Positions 18,547 to 28,884 of a stretch of DNA of 64,000 nucleotides are shown here, one piece after another. The position numbers were made by a program, and so were the translations under genes. The notes beneath the pieces were generated by a model. That model was not told the DNA's origin, did not search any database, and was given only the letters and a program-made list of their open reading frames with translations. Position 1 is the first letter of the stretch, and each line of letters starts with the position of its first letter. Source of the DNA: Lactiplantibacillus plantarum EGD-AQ4 (GTDB taxonomy: Bacteria; Bacillota; Bacilli; Lactobacillales; Lactobacillaceae). The stretch lies in contig NZ_AVAQ01000045.1 in assembly GCF_000463075.2 (NCBI RefSeq), positions 86,055 through 150,054 of the forward strand. The letters are read 5' to 3'.

Positions 18547-18573
18547 AAGTGGTCAGATTTCAGTTACAACTGT
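18547..18573 (-). promoter_or_regulatory. Candidate LytTR direct-repeat operator
   Basis: On the minus strand ACAGTT (18573-18568) and CCACTT (18552-18547) are 21 bases apart. LytTR proteins such as AgrA bind two half-sites of the ACAGTT type with this period. The second half-site is a poor match (four of six), so this is only a candidate. It lies about 100 bases upstream of the ABC ATPase start. Confidence 0.3.
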
Positions 18574-18688
18574 CAGCACCATCTAGTCGCCTTACAATTG
18601 GATGAGCACACTGCCCCTTAACGCAACGACACGATTGGACTCGCACAAGCGCAGGCGGAAAGTAGTCAGCGCCACCAAGCTCACCAAC

Positions 18689-18730
18689 AAAAAAAGCCCC
18701 CAAGCAGTCCAACATGACCACTCAGAGGCA
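18689..18730 (-). terminator. Rho-independent terminator of ileS
   Basis: GCCTC...GTGGTC pairs imperfectly with GGACTGC...GGGGC and is followed by eight T on the minus strand, about 26 bases past the ileS stop. Confidence 0.75.
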
Positions 18731-18755
18731 TTTTTAACATCCAGAAATATTCAGA

Positions 18756-21554
18756 TTAAGCTTCCAAACCAGTTGCTACTGATTCAGGGTAATTCTCACG
18801 AACAATGGCGGCACACCGCGCACAAAGTGTTGGGTAGGCGTCGTCACTGCCGACATCTGTCTTGACCATCCGGCAACGGGCACAAACCTCGCCGTCAGCA
18901 TGGCTAACTTTGATGGCAACCGTATCGCCAAAGGCTTCGGCATCAGCGGGTGCATCGCTCAATGCATGCATATCCAATGCTGAAACCATCAACATTTGCC
19001 GGACATTGGTGTTTAAACCGTCCAGGAAGGCTTGGGTATCCGCGTCCACGTACAAGTCTAAGTGCGCTTCTAAGGATTTCCCAATCAACTTGGCATCCCG
19101 AGCTTCTTCAAGGGCCTTCAAAACATCGCTCCGAAGATCCATGAACCGTGACCACTGTGCCGTTAATTCATCACTATTGGCATAGTTTTGAACCGTTGGC
19201 ATCTCGGTCAATTGTGCAAATTCTTCCGGTTCCTTCAAGAATGGCCAAATTTCTTCAGTCGTATGTGGCAACATTGGCGTAAAGAGCTTCGTCAAAGCAA
19301 CCAACACGTCGTAGAAGACCGTTTGCATGGAACGCCGTGAATGACTGTCTTCCGCATCAATATACATAATATCCTTAGCGATATCCAGGTAGAAGTTGGA
19401 TAAATCAACTGTTAAGAAGTTGATCAACTTCTTATAGATATCAAGGAAGTCATAGTGATCGTAATGATCTTTGATTTCAGCGACAAAATCATTCAACCGA
19501 ACAGCCATGTATTGGTCAACACTCGCTAAATCTTCAAATGCGACCCGGTCCTTCTTTGGATCAAAGTCGGTCGTGTTTCCTAACATGAAGCGCACCGTAT
19601 TGCGGAACTTCTTGTAAGAATCTGCGACTTGTTTGAAGCTTTCCATTGAGACCCGCACATCCGAACTGGTATCAACGGAAGCGACCCACATCCGGACGAT
19701 TTCAGCACCCATTTGCTTAATGACATCTGCTGGCGCAATTGTATTGCCCAGTGACTTACTCATCTTACGACCCTTATCATCTAAGGTAAAACCTTGTGAT
19801 AGAAGTTGTTTGTAAGGTGCATGGCCAGAAACTGCGACACTGGTGATCAAGCTGGAGTTGAACCAACCACGATATTGGTCGGAACCTTCCAAGTAAAGGT
19901 CAGCTGGATAATCAAGGTACGGCCGTTCTGTTAAGACACCTTGGTGTGATGAACCCGAATCGAACCAAACATCCATAATATCGGTTTCCTTTGTGAAGGT
20001 CCCCTTTGGAGAATGTTCATTCGTGTAGCCTTCTGGTAATAAATCTTTGGCTTCACGTTCAAACCAAACATTCGACCCATACTTGCCAAATAAGTCAGCC
20101 ACGTGATTGATGGTTTCTTCGTCCATGATGGCCGTTCCATCTTCGGCATAGAAGATTGGAAGTGGCACACCCCAGACCCGTTGCCGTGAGATGACCCAGT
20201 CACCACGGTCACGAATCATGTTGTGTAGCCGTTTCTTACCCCATTCTGGGAAGAATTGAACATCATCGATCGACTTCAGAATTTCGTCACGCATGTCACC
20301 GACCGAAGCAAACCATTGTGGCGTTGCCCGGAAGATGATTGGCTTCTTAGTCCGCCAGTCGAAAGGATAACTATGTTCGTATGGCATGTACTTGAGCAAC
20401 AGCCCTGCGTCCTTTAATTTATCCAATGAAATTTTGTTGGCATCGTCATAGAAGACACCGGCAAAGTCAGCACCAGATTCTTCAGTCAGTACCCCTTTGT
20501 TATCGACTGGGGCGAAGATTGGCAAGCCGTACTTTTGACCAATTTGATAGTCATCTTCCCCATAGCCAGGTGCGGTATGCACCAGACCAGTACCAGAATC
20601 CAAAGTGACGAAATCACCAAGCATCGTTAATAAGTTACGGCTGTGGTCAAATGGATGTTCACACAAGACGTTTTCGAGGTCAGCACCCTTAACTGTCTTG
20701 AGGACTTGAACATCTTCCCAGCCAAACCGTTCGGCGTTTTCATCCAATAATTCCGCAGCCAACACAAACTTGCGGCTTTCACCAGCTGGCTGAACAACCA
20801 CGTAATCAAAACTAGCATCAACGGTGATCCCTTCAGAAGCTGGAATTGTCCACGGCGTCGTCGTCCAAACAACCATGTAAGTGTTGTCATCTAAGACACC
20901 CTTACCGTCGATGACCCGTTCACCGTAGAAAGCAGATGGTGACGTCACATCATGATATTCAACTTCGGCTTCTGCCAAGGCTGATTCAGAGGACCATGAC
21001 CAGAAGACAGGCTTTTTACCCCGATAAATCAAATGACGCTTAACAAAGGCCCCGAAGACCCGCACTTGTGCGGCTTCAAATTCAGGCTTCAACGTTAAGT
21101 ATGGGTTGTCCCATTCGCCGCTGACTCCTAACCGTTTGAATTCTTCACGTTGGTGGTCAACCTGTTCCAAGGCATACTTGCGACAAAGTTCACGGAACTC
21201 ATTATCCGACATCTTCTTGCGGTCATAGCCGGCTTGTTTTAACTTTTGTTCGATCGGTAGGCCGTGGGTATCCCAACCAGGAACGTACGGTGCCCGGAAG
21301 CCATTCATTGACTTATAGCGAACAATGAAGTCCTTCGTAATCTTATTTAAGGCGTGCCCCATGTGGATATCACCGTTTGCGTATGGTGGGCCATCATGTA
21401 AGATAAAGCTTGGCTTACCTTCATTCAATTTTTGCCGTTGTTCATAGACTTTGTTTTCAGCCCAGAGATTTTGCCGTTCAACTTCCTTGACCGGTAAGTT
21501 CCCACGCATCTTAAACTTGGTCTTACCGAGGTTTAATGTTTCTTTAACGCGCAT
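18756..21554 (-). CDS. ileS: Isoleucyl-tRNA synthetase
   Basis: IleRS charges tRNA-Ile with isoleucine. The 932-residue class I synthetase has the HIGH-type motif [11 protein letters not shown] (residues 61-71), the KMSKS motif in [13 protein letters not shown] near residue 600, and a C-terminal zinc-binding region with paired cysteines (CARCRM and CARCAA). The open frame extends 17 codons upstream, but TAAGGAG seven bases before ATG at 21554 ([10 protein letters not shown]) fixes the start and keeps the T-box terminator outside the gene. Transcription is controlled by the T-box leader listed separately. It lies directly after divIVA, as in many firmicutes. Confidence 0.97.
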   Translation of the reverse strand: MRVKETLNLGKTKFKMRGNLPVKEVERQNLWAENKVYEQRQKLNEGKPSFILHDGPPYANGDIHMGHALNKITKDFIVRYKSMNGFRAPYVPGWDTHGLPIEQKLKQAGYDRKKMSDNEFRELCRKYALEQVDHQREEFKRLGVSGEWDNPYLTLKPEFEAAQVRVFGAFVKRHLIYRGKKPVFWSWSSESALAEAEVEYHDVTSPSAFYGERVIDGKGVLDDNTYMVVWTTTPWTIPASEGITVDASFDYVVVQPAGESRKFVLAAELLDENAERFGWEDVQVLKTVKGADLENVLCEHPFDHSRNLLTMLGDFVTLDSGTGLVHTAPGYGEDDYQIGQKYGLPIFAPVDNKGVLTEESGADFAGVFYDDANKISLDKLKDAGLLLKYMPYEHSYPFDWRTKKPIIFRATPQWFASVGDMRDEILKSIDDVQFFPEWGKKRLHNMIRDRGDWVISRQRVWGVPLPIFYAEDGTAIMDEETINHVADLFGKYGSNVWFEREAKDLLPEGYTNEHSPKGTFTKETDIMDVWFDSGSSHQGVLTERPYLDYPADLYLEGSDQYRGWFNSSLITSVAVSGHAPYKQLLSQGFTLDDKGRKMSKSLGNTIAPADVIKQMGAEIVRMWVASVDTSSDVRVSMESFKQVADSYKKFRNTVRFMLGNTTDFDPKKDRVAFEDLASVDQYMAVRLNDFVAEIKDHYDHYDFLDIYKKLINFLTVDLSNFYLDIAKDIMYIDAEDSHSRRSMQTVFYDVLVALTKLFTPMLPHTTEEIWPFLKEPEEFAQLTEMPTVQNYANSDELTAQWSRFMDLRSDVLKALEEARDAKLIGKSLEAHLDLYVDADTQAFLDGLNTNVRQMLMVSALDMHALSDAPADAEAFGDTVAIKVSHADGEVCARCRMVKTDVGSDDAYPTLCARCAAIVRENYPESVATGLEA

Positions 21555-21603
21555 ACTCTCACTCCTTAAATTTTTTATCAAACAATCATTGGTTTGGAGA
21601 CAC

Positions 21604-21845
21604 AAAAAAACTCCGCCCAGCCAGGGACGAAGTTATCGTGGTACCACCCAATTTTAGAATTGTTTAGATTCTCTCTTAGCATGGATAACGTTCATGAGAC
21701 GGCCACCCTTACTCGCTTCAGGGTGACGTTCGGAGATGATGGACAACTGATGAAGGGACGACCGCCTTTCCATTATCGGCAGCTCTCTGGGCGTATTCAT
21801 CAGTGTTGACTGTTCTCCTCAACACATTCTTGCGCTTTAATTGTC
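21604..21845 (-). promoter_or_regulatory. T-box riboswitch of ileS
   Basis: The leader has the conserved T-box core GGGTGGTACCACG (21649-21637), which pairs with the CCA end of uncharged tRNA in the antiterminator. It is followed by a terminator: AACTTCGTCC (21634-21625) pairs with GGGCGGAGTT (21618-21609) and runs into seven T. The stem I region lies at about 21825-21735, with an AGAGAGCTG stretch near its apical part and CACTGATGAA pairing with TTCATCAGTTG. ATC ATC at 21740-21735 is the likely specifier position, which would read isoleucine. When tRNA-Ile is uncharged the antiterminator forms and ileS is transcribed. Confidence 0.93.
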
Positions 21846-21860
21846 TGCGATGATCAGCGC

Positions 21861-22559
21861 TTAGTTAGCCGTATTGTCATCGTCAGGGAAAATAACCACC
21901 GTTTGTTGTGGGGCTTGATCCCCACCATCGGCAACTGGGGTTTCGCCACTCGTTGCTTCCGTAATTTCAACGGTTGCTTCTGAGTTTACGCTCGCATCCC
22001 CCGAGTTGTCAAGACTATCTTCCTTCAAAACGTGTTGAATTTCAGTATAGTCCGCGGTATTGGTTTCGCTAAGTAATTGGTCCCAATCCTTGCTCTTAAC
22101 CACTTCCAATTGTGATTCTAACATCACTTGGAGGCGTTGACGGAAGACCCGGGTTTGTTTCTTCAAATCGTCCGTTTCAACGGATAAGCGCTTGGCTTTT
22201 TGTGAAGCATCGTCAATCATTTGGTTCGACTTGTCCGTGGCTTCACTGACAATGTCTGAAGCTTGCTTCTGGGCTTCACGGGTAATAATGTCAGCTTCCT
22301 TCTTCGAGTTCGTCTTAACCTTGTCAGCAGCTTCTTGGGCCACTAAGATCGACTGATTCAAAGAATCTTTTAATTCGTTGAAATACTTCAACTTGCCTTC
22401 ACTCGCGTCTAAACGTTCTTGGAGGTCCTTATTTTGTTTTAAGGTAATTTGATAGTCTTTGATGATCTGTTCAAGAAAATCATTGACCTCATCAATATTG
22501 TAACCACGTAGTTTCGTTGAAAACTCTTTGTTATGAATGTCATCCGGACTTAACACCAT
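21861..22559 (-). CDS. divIVA: Cell division/polarity protein DivIVA
   Basis: DivIVA is a coiled-coil scaffold that binds curved membrane at septa and poles. The 232-residue protein begins with the conserved membrane-binding lobe VLSPDDIHNKEFSTKLRGYN and IDEVNDFLEQII. A long coiled coil follows (about 28-150, with a heptad-rich AQEAADKVKTNSKKEADII region). The acidic, Thr/Ser/Asp-rich C-terminal tail of about 60 residues is variable in lactobacilli. It closes the division part of the dcw cluster, 18 bases after ylmH. Confidence 0.95.
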   Translation of the reverse strand: MVLSPDDIHNKEFSTKLRGYNIDEVNDFLEQIIKDYQITLKQNKDLQERLDASEGKLKYFNELKDSLNQSILVAQEAADKVKTNSKKEADIITREAQKQASDIVSEATDKSNQMIDDASQKAKRLSVETDDLKKQTRVFRQRLQVMLESQLEVVKSKDWDQLLSETNTADYTEIQHVLKEDSLDNSGDASVNSEATVEITEATSGETPVADGGDQAPQQTVVIFPDDDNTAN

Positions 22560-22576
22560 TAGAATTCCTCCAATAT

Positions 22577-23362
22577 TTATTTACTATGAATAATATTTAA
22601 CGTTATTCGCAGTCGCGCCTTCTTGGTCGCACCACTGATTTCGGCAAGTCGCACGCGACCGTAGTGGTTCACACTAAGCATATCGAGTAGCGCCAATTCA
22701 TAATCGGCTTTGGGCAGTTCTGCCCAGTTCAGGCGAACCTTGCCACCCTCAATCAATTCCTTAGCGTGATGCCGCGACAAGTTGAATGCGGCTTTGATGA
22801 TACTATCCGCGCGTAGTGAGCTGACCGTCGTTGTGACAGGTTCCCAGTCATCTTCACGAACGATCACTTCGGAACCTGCCACCGCCGTTAGATGCACCTT
22901 CGTCTTACCAAAACGATCGATTTGATCATTAAAGTAATCCGCCATCTCAGACTCACACACAAACTGCCAGTGCTCACCATCAGTGATAATATCACCAAAG
23001 ACATCCCGCTCCACGCCGGCATTTGCCAACGTTCCCAGTATTTGACCATGCTTGAGCGTCGCAAACTTGACTGGGTAGACAATGTTGAATAATGTGATTT
23101 GAAAATCTGCGGTCTCGGGTTCATAATACGGCGGATAAAATAAGATCCGTTGCAATTCTGCACCCTCAAAGCCGCCGTACGCGCGCATCCGCACATCATC
23201 CAGCTGGTTGGCCAGTGTCTGGGCAATGTACACTTGACGTGGGTTTAAAAACGCCGTTAAGATTGGTCGGTACTGATCCGCAACTTGGCGGAGCCACCCC
23301 GTGACCTGTTCAATAAATGGGGCTTCACTATCGCGAAAATGTTGTTTTAGATTATCATTCAC
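22577..23362 (-). CDS. ylmH: S4-domain RNA-binding protein YlmH
   Basis: YlmH is an RNA-binding protein that always lies in the firmicute division cluster; homologues have been linked to the rescue of stalled ribosomes (established for the family, not from this sequence). At 261 residues it is the usual length. The C-terminal S4 domain covers about 180-240 (VSSLRADSIIKAAFNLSRHHAKELIEGGKVRLNW), and the N-terminal part contains the conserved RILFYPPYYEPE segment near 98. It lies between yggT and divIVA. Confidence 0.9.
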   Translation of the reverse strand: MNDNLKQHFRDSEAPFIEQVTGWLRQVADQYRPILTAFLNPRQVYIAQTLANQLDDVRMRAYGGFEGAELQRILFYPPYYEPETADFQITLFNIVYPVKFATLKHGQILGTLANAGVERDVFGDIITDGEHWQFVCESEMADYFNDQIDRFGKTKVHLTAVAGSEVIVREDDWEPVTTTVSSLRADSIIKAAFNLSRHHAKELIEGGKVRLNWAELPKADYELALLDMLSVNHYGRVRLAEISGATKKARLRITLNIIHSK

Positions 23363-23388
23363 GATACTATCCTCGTTATCTTAATTTG

Positions 23389-23640
23389 TTACATCAAAAA
23401 GCTTAAAAGGTAAAACAAGCCACTTTCAGCAAATTGGAGCACTAACAGCGCAATGATCGGTGAAAAATCTAACCCGGCAATTGCGGGAATGAAGCGCCGA
23501 AAAATACTGAGAAATGGTTCACAGATTTGTCCTAAGAATTGTCCAATACGCGTATAATAAGCGCCCGGGAACCAAGACATCAGAATGTAAACCACAATGG
23601 CTAATTGGTACAGTTGAAATAACCGACTAATAATCGTCAC
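23389..23640 (-). CDS. YggT family membrane protein (YlmG)
   Basis: This 83-residue protein has two membrane helices (LFQLYQLAIVVYILMSWF and IIALLVLQFAESGLFYLL). Between them is the family signature of proline and glycine around FLGQICEPFLSIFRRFIPAIAGLDFSP, here spanning residues 34-60. YggT/YlmG proteins of the division cluster are linked to membrane-wall organisation and osmotic tolerance, but their exact role is open. The gene sits 20 bases after sepF and 26 before ylmH. Confidence 0.9.
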   Translation of the reverse strand: MTIISRLFQLYQLAIVVYILMSWFPGAYYTRIGQFLGQICEPFLSIFRRFIPAIAGLDFSPIIALLVLQFAESGLFYLLSFLM

Positions 23641-23660
23641 TAACAGAGGCCACTCACTCC

Positions 23661-24083
23661 TTATAATTTGCTGGAATCAAACTGACTAGTTGTGCTTCCT
23701 GACACTTCGTAATTTTCTGGAATGCAAAGGAAAATCTCGTCGCCGATACGTTCGATCTCGCCATTGATGGCAAAGACCGTTCCAGTCAGAAAATCAACGA
23801 TCCGGCGTGCCATTTCATCATCCACGTGATCAAAATTAACGATCACGGCTTGATTTTTAAGCAATTGGGTCGCGATTTCTTTAACATCCGAATAAATCTT
23901 CGGTTCGAATAAGGCGATTTTACTATTCACTGATTTACCACCTTGCATGGGAACCACTTTCGGTGTCGAACGCGTATTAGTGGTTGGTTCAGTGGGGGCC
24001 GTCGCTTGTGAAGCTTGGGTCGGTTCCTCATACTGATCATCAGAATCTCCAACACCAAAAAAGTTACTAATGAATCCGGCCAT
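23661..24083 (-). CDS. sepF: Cell division protein SepF
   Basis: SepF polymerises into arcs that bundle FtsZ filaments and tie them to the membrane. The 140-residue protein has an N-terminal amphipathic membrane-binding helix (MAGFISNFFGV), an acidic Thr/Pro-rich linker and the C-terminal SepF fold (about 50-130), with KIALFEPKIYSDVKEIA and the conserved VIVNFDHVDDEMARRIVDFL. It lies 23 bases downstream of ftsZ, whose C-terminal peptide it should bind. Confidence 0.95.
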   Translation of the reverse strand: MAGFISNFFGVGDSDDQYEEPTQASQATAPTEPTTNTRSTPKVVPMQGGKSVNSKIALFEPKIYSDVKEIATQLLKNQAVIVNFDHVDDEMARRIVDFLTGTVFAINGEIERIGDEIFLCIPENYEVSGSTTSQFDSSKL

Positions 24084-24106
24084 ATGCTTGCGCTCCCTTC
24101 ACTGTT

Positions 24107-25393
24107 TTACTTACGCCGACGTTTGAAGAATGGTGGCGTATCTAGTGAATCACCACTGTTGTCATCCTTGCTGTCGTCAGCTTGTGAATTGTCATTAAAA
24201 ACATCAAAATCTGTCTTTTCAACGTTGTTAAATTCTTGACCATTGTTGACTGGCCGTGAATTGTTTGGTTCGCGCCGAATATCCCAGTTGCCGAATGGAT
24301 CGTCAGCTTGAGATTCACTTGGTTGGGCTGCTTCACTGGTTGCGGGTTGGTCTGTTGAGTTGTTGCTAAACATCCCACCACGTTGTTGGCTAGCAGCAGT
24401 CCGAGTTGATTGGTTACCCAACTTGAGTTCCCGTTGCTTTTGGTCGATACCAGTCGCAATCACAGTCACCCGAACTTCATCGCCTAAGCTCTCATCAATT
24501 GACGTCCCAAAGATAATATTGACTTCAGTCGTTGCAGCTTGACTAACGATGTCTGAAGCAGCTTGTGCTTCATACAAGGACATGTCTGGGCCACCCGTGA
24601 TGTTCAATAAGACTTGTTCGGCACCATCGATTGAAACTTCTAATAATGGTGATGAAATAGCTTGCTTCGTCGCATCGGCAGTCCGGTTTTCGCCAGTCGC
24701 AGAACCAATCCCCATCAATGCGGAACCTTGGTTTTGCATCACCGTCTTGACATCCGCGAAGTCCAAGTTAACGTAACCTGGTGAGGTAATCAAATCAGAG
24801 ATTCCTTGAACCCCTTGACGCAAGACGTTATCGGCTTCTTGGAAGGCTTCCATCATCGGTGTCTTCTTATCAACGATTTCAAGCAAGCGGTTATTGGCGA
24901 TGACGATCAACGTATCAACATTGTCCTTCATCTGGGCAATGCCTTCCGCCGCATTGCGTGCGCGCTTGGGACCTTCAAACGTGAATGGCCGTGTGACAAC
25001 ACCGACCGTTAACGCGCCTGAGTCCTTAGCAATTTTAGCCACAACGGGGGCAGCACCGTTACCAGTACCACCGCCCATTCCGGCAGTAACGAAGACCATG
25101 TCAGCGCCCTGTAAGGCTTCCGTCAAGGCTTCTTCACTTTCTTGTGCTGCTTTGGAACCAACATCAGGATTGGAACCAGCGCCAAGTCCTCGTGTCAATT
25201 TCGGTCCAAGCTGAATCTTAGTTTCAGCATTGGATGTTTGTAATGCTTGTACATCGGTGTTTGCAACGATAAATTCGACGCCCTTGACGTCTTCTGCAAT
25301 CATCCGGTTAACGGCGTTTCCACCACCGCCACCGACACCAATGACTTTAATATTAGCCCCTGAGTTCTGGGTTGAATCTAAAGAAAATTCCAT
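24107..25393 (-). CDS. ftsZ: Cell division GTPase FtsZ
   Basis: FtsZ is the tubulin-like GTPase that forms the Z-ring. The 428-residue protein has the tubulin signature GGGTGNG at residues 107-113, the T7 catalytic loop ([18 protein letters not shown]), a long disordered linker rich in Gln, Ser, Asn and Asp (about 320-410), and a basic C-terminal end [11 protein letters not shown] that carries the FtsA/SepF binding peptide. GGAGG precedes the ATG by seven bases. ftsA lies 30 bases upstream. Length and domain order are normal for lactobacilli. Confidence 0.98.
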   Translation of the reverse strand: MEFSLDSTQNSGANIKVIGVGGGGGNAVNRMIAEDVKGVEFIVANTDVQALQTSNAETKIQLGPKLTRGLGAGSNPDVGSKAAQESEEALTEALQGADMVFVTAGMGGGTGNGAAPVVAKIAKDSGALTVGVVTRPFTFEGPKRARNAAEGIAQMKDNVDTLIVIANNRLLEIVDKKTPMMEAFQEADNVLRQGVQGISDLITSPGYVNLDFADVKTVMQNQGSALMGIGSATGENRTADATKQAISSPLLEVSIDGAEQVLLNITGGPDMSLYEAQAASDIVSQAATTEVNIIFGTSIDESLGDEVRVTVIATGIDQKQRELKLGNQSTRTAASQQRGGMFSNNSTDQPATSEAAQPSESQADDPFGNWDIRREPNNSRPVNNGQEFNNVEKTDFDVFNDNSQADDSKDDNSGDSLDTPPFFKRRRK

Positions 25394-25423
25394 GTTTTTT
25401 CCTCCGTCATTTCTATCCGATTA

Positions 25424-26770
25424 TTAATCAAAGAAGTGGTTGAAGAAGCCCTTGACCCGTTCAACGGTCCCCTTGTGATTTGGATCAGCCTGTTTCGGTT
25501 GTTCCTGTTTAACTGGCTGTTTTTTAGTTGTTTGTTTCGGTTGTGGTGCGGATGGTTCCGGTGCTGGTGTTACTTCTGAGAATTCTCGAGCAACACTCGC
25601 ACGGGTATCTCCCGTCAAGGCACTCTTCACGAGCAACGTGACATCACTTAAAGCCGCTTGGTATTTGATGACTGCTAATGCTTCATCAAATGACGGATGC
25701 CTTAAGCCCATCTGGTTCGGTGTGAAGACCCGTACCCGCGTCCCAAAACGCTGTGAAGCAAGGTCCGTGATGCCAGGGATCGCGGCAACTCCACCAGTCA
25801 ACACGATACCGCCTGGTAATTCCAAGGCCCGAATCTCATCTAAATGTTGCTTGACCTTGTCGAAAATCTGATCAAGCCGCGCTTCGATGATTTCTGCTAA
25901 GTATTGCTCACTGATTTGTTCCGGGGTGCTCTGCCCAACGACATCCACCGGAAACAGCTCATCGTCTGAGGCCTGCTGAGCATCGGCATAGCCATAGTCT
26001 CGTTTGAGTTTCTCGGCATTCTCAATCGATGTGTTCAAAACGACTGAGATGTCCTTCGTAATATACTGGCCGCCTTCTTGATCAACATAAGTATATTTGA
26101 GTTGGTGATCATGAATGACAGCAGCGGTTGTCTGGCCACCACCCATGTCAACGATGATCGAGCCAAAGTCCTGTTCACCATCATTCAACACGAGGGAACT
26201 CAATGCCAAGGGGGCAATCACGATCTGTTCGATCTGCAGGCCGGCCTTTTCGAGTGCCTTACGGGTATTGTGAATGATCGTCTTGGGACCCGTAAACAGT
26301 GTCCCGTGCATTTCAAGTCGGACACCAACCATTCCGCGAGGATCCTTGATGCCATCAAAGCCATCAACGACAAACTCTTCAGGAATGACATCTAAGATTT
26401 CACGTTCTGGTGGTAGACTTTGAACCAAGGCTGCCGCCGCAACATTTTGAACATCTTCATTATTAATTTCTTTAGACTCATCCGCGACAGCAATCATGCC
26501 ACGGCAACGTTCAATTTTAACCAGGTTAGCGGGAACTCCCGCAATCACCTTTTTTATTTCGATACTTGCTTTTTCTTCAGCTTGGCGTACTGCAGATTGA
26601 ATCGTTTCGGCCGCCTTATCGATATCGACAATGACCCCACGACTTAAACCATTAGAACGTGCGCTTCCCACACCAATAACGTTCATTTGCCCTTTAACAC
26701 GTTCAGCAACAATGACTTTTATTGAGGTGGTCCCTATATCAAGTCCGACATAAATTCCTGAATTATCCAT
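25424..26770 (-). CDS. ftsA: Cell division protein FtsA
   Basis: FtsA is an actin-like ATPase that anchors FtsZ to the membrane. The 448-residue protein has the phosphate-1 loop GLDIGTTSIKV at residues 9-19, the phosphate-2 motif IIVDMGGGQTT near 205 and the adenosine motif GIVLTGGVAAIPG near 325. The 1C subdomain lies between them. A disordered Pro/Gln/Lys-rich linker of about 45 residues is followed by the amphipathic membrane helix VERVKGFFNHFFD at the very end. AGGAGG precedes the ATG. A possible extended -10 promoter (TGGTAAACT) lies near 26847-26839, in the 116-base gap from divIB. Confidence 0.97.
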   Translation of the reverse strand: MDNSGIYVGLDIGTTSIKVIVAERVKGQMNVIGVGSARSNGLSRGVIVDIDKAAETIQSAVRQAEEKASIEIKKVIAGVPANLVKIERCRGMIAVADESKEINNEDVQNVAAAALVQSLPPEREILDVIPEEFVVDGFDGIKDPRGMVGVRLEMHGTLFTGPKTIIHNTRKALEKAGLQIEQIVIAPLALSSLVLNDGEQDFGSIIVDMGGGQTTAAVIHDHQLKYTYVDQEGGQYITKDISVVLNTSIENAEKLKRDYGYADAQQASDDELFPVDVVGQSTPEQISEQYLAEIIEARLDQIFDKVKQHLDEIRALELPGGIVLTGGVAAIPGITDLASQRFGTRVRVFTPNQMGLRHPSFDEALAVIKYQAALSDVTLLVKSALTGDTRASVAREFSEVTPAPEPSAPQPKQTTKKQPVKQEQPKQADPNHKGTVERVKGFFNHFFD

Positions 26771-26886
26771 AATAGAGGAACCTCCTAGTAATTTACATAA
26801 ATATTCAAGGATTCGCTGACATATCCAGTTAATCCTTAGTTTACCATATCCTAAGCGCTTTTAAAAAGGTCACACTTAGCATTCTA

Positions 26887-27762
26887 TCAATTATTCTGAT
26901 TCTTGAACGGATAGGAGTAGGCTCCCACCTCAAGATTGATGACGCCCTTAGTCTTCATCTTGGCAGAAATCCCAGGATAATAGGCCATCTTGCTAGCAAA
27001 AGTACTGATCGTCGCATACACTTCATTGCCATCATTCATGTACAAGTGGACCCGTTCCGGATTCGCTTTGTTCGGTGCAAACTTGATTTCAGAAATATTA
27101 TGTTTGACCGCGGATGATAACTTCGCGTATTGAGCAATCATTTTCTCTAGCCGCTGACCACTCTTGAAATTGGCGTAGATAGGTGAGCCACCACCAGGCT
27201 GCGAATAAGTGCCCTTTAAAATCAACCCGTTCTCCAAGATACGCCGGTAGTGTTGGCCGGTTGATAGATAACCAGCGATGCGAATCTCTTTGACCGTCAC
27301 CCGTACTCGATTGAAACCAACTAACTGCGTGGTTACCTTGCCAATCTGCGGTTGCGCGTGGCGGGCACGTTTGGTCGTCTGCTGATCATGACCAATCACT
27401 GACCAAAGCGCGACGCCCGTATTGATTTTAGTCGCCGTTTTGACTTGGGCCGTAGTTAATTGATTGGTCCCACGAACAGTAACGGCTTGAACGTGGCTGA
27501 GTGGCGAGATAAAGTAGCCAGCAACCGCCGCACCAACTAGAAAAATACTCATCAGAATTGCAACTCGCTTGAATAGTAACCGCCGCCGTTGCGTTTTCAG
27601 CTTGGGTAGCTTATCACCAATTCGGAGCCGTTTGCCTGACCACCGATGATGGCGTTTTTCTTCAGCCCGTTGGTTTTCGGCCGCTTCACGCTGAAACCGT
27701 TCCCATGGGGTGAGCTGCTCAGGGTGCTCGCGTTCTTTAGGCTTTTTACGGAAAATGGCCAT
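26887..27762 (-). CDS. divIB: Cell division protein DivIB (FtsQ)
   Basis: DivIB/FtsQ is a bitopic divisome protein that joins with FtsL and DivIC. The 291-residue protein has a long basic cytoplasmic part (about 65 residues), one membrane helix ([19 protein letters not shown]), then the POTRA domain starting at [19 protein letters not shown] and a beta domain to the C-terminus. The frame extends to GTG at 27771, but AAAGGG spaced about nine bases before ATG at 27762 ([10 protein letters not shown]) favours the latter. murG lies 25 bases upstream. Confidence 0.93.
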   Translation of the reverse strand: MAIFRKKPKEREHPEQLTPWERFQREAAENQRAEEKRHHRWSGKRLRIGDKLPKLKTQRRRLLFKRVAILMSIFLVGAAVAGYFISPLSHVQAVTVRGTNQLTTAQVKTATKINTGVALWSVIGHDQQTTKRARHAQPQIGKVTTQLVGFNRVRVTVKEIRIAGYLSTGQHYRRILENGLILKGTYSQPGGGSPIYANFKSGQRLEKMIAQYAKLSSAVKHNISEIKFAPNKANPERVHLYMNDGNEVYATISTFASKMAYYPGISAKMKTKGVINLEVGAYSYPFKNQNN

Positions 27763-27786
27763 CACACCCACCCTTTCACTCTAATC

Positions 27787-28884
27787 TCAGTGCGACTTAA
27801 CGACTGATTCTAAAACGTGTAATAATTGGTCCGCCGCATCCGGCATCCCGAGTTTTTTCGCATTTGCGGCCATGGCTTCGCGGTGCGTACTACTTTGCAA
27901 CAATCGATCCAAAGCTGCGACCAAGGTTGTGCCGGTCAAATCAGTTTCTTTGATCAATTCAGCCGCACCCGCATTAACTAGGCTCTGAGCATTCTTCGTC
28001 TGATGGTCGTTCGTGACATATGGACTTGGCACTAGAATCGATGGAATGCCCAAGGCCGTAATTTCCGCAATACTAGTTGCGCCGGCCCGACCAAGAATCA
28101 CGGCCACCTCTGGCAGAATCGCTGGCATATTTTTGATATACGGTACGATTTTAACATTCGGCGCCAAAGCTGTCGCGGACAAGCCATCCTTAATCTTGTC
28201 ATAATGGACCTGACCCGTCACGAACAGCGTCTGATAATCGCGTTTGTCCAGCTCAGGTAGCGCTTCGACGGCCGCAGCATTGATCCGTGCGGCCCCCCGA
28301 CTACCCCCAAAAATCAAGGCAGTTGGGATTTCAGGGTCGAGCTCAAATTGCGCTAATGCGCCAGTCTTCTTAATATTTGCAACTTGTTGCGCACGGGGAT
28401 TACCCGTCATGACCACTTTTTGTTCTGGAAATTGTGACCGCGCACTCTCAAACGAAATCGCAATTTTGTCAACGAAGCGGCTCAAAAACTTGTTCGTCAC
28501 CCCGACGACTGAGTTTTGTTCATGAATGACTGTTGGAATATGCATTTGGCTGGCCGCAAACACCACGGCCCCACTGACATAGCCCCCAGTACCAACCACG
28601 ACATCCGGCTTAAACGCCTTGATATACTTGCGAGCCGTGACCACACTCTTTAAGAACAAGTAGACTGTCTTCACATTTTGTAAGGATAAGGACCGTTTGA
28701 AGCCTTGAATCTTGATTGTTTTAAAATCAATGCCACGTTCAGGCACGATTCGACTCTCCAGTCCGCGATGGGTCCCAACGAACTGTACTTGGGCTTCTGG
28801 ATCGTGTGCTTTAAGCGCATCGATCAGCGCCAAGGCGGGGTAGATGTGGCCACCAGTTCCACCGCCAGAAATCATTAGTCGCAT
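27787..28884 (-). CDS. murG: Lipid II synthase MurG
   Basis: MurG transfers GlcNAc from UDP-GlcNAc to lipid I on the inner face of the membrane, giving lipid II. The 365-residue GT-B enzyme has the N-terminal glycine loop [16 protein letters not shown] (residues 5-20), the second [10 protein letters not shown] loop near 195, and the UDP-GlcNAc site [20 protein letters not shown] near 265. Its ATG overlaps the murD stop by one base (TAATG), so translation is coupled. Confidence 0.97.
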   Translation of the reverse strand: MRLMISGGGTGGHIYPALALIDALKAHDPEAQVQFVGTHRGLESRIVPERGIDFKTIKIQGFKRSLSLQNVKTVYLFLKSVVTARKYIKAFKPDVVVGTGGYVSGAVVFAASQMHIPTVIHEQNSVVGVTNKFLSRFVDKIAISFESARSQFPEQKVVMTGNPRAQQVANIKKTGALAQFELDPEIPTALIFGGSRGAARINAAAVEALPELDKRDYQTLFVTGQVHYDKIKDGLSATALAPNVKIVPYIKNMPAILPEVAVILGRAGATSIAEITALGIPSILVPSPYVTNDHQTKNAQSLVNAGAAELIKETDLTGTTLVAALDRLLQSSTHREAMAANAKKLGMPDAADQLLHVLESVVKSH

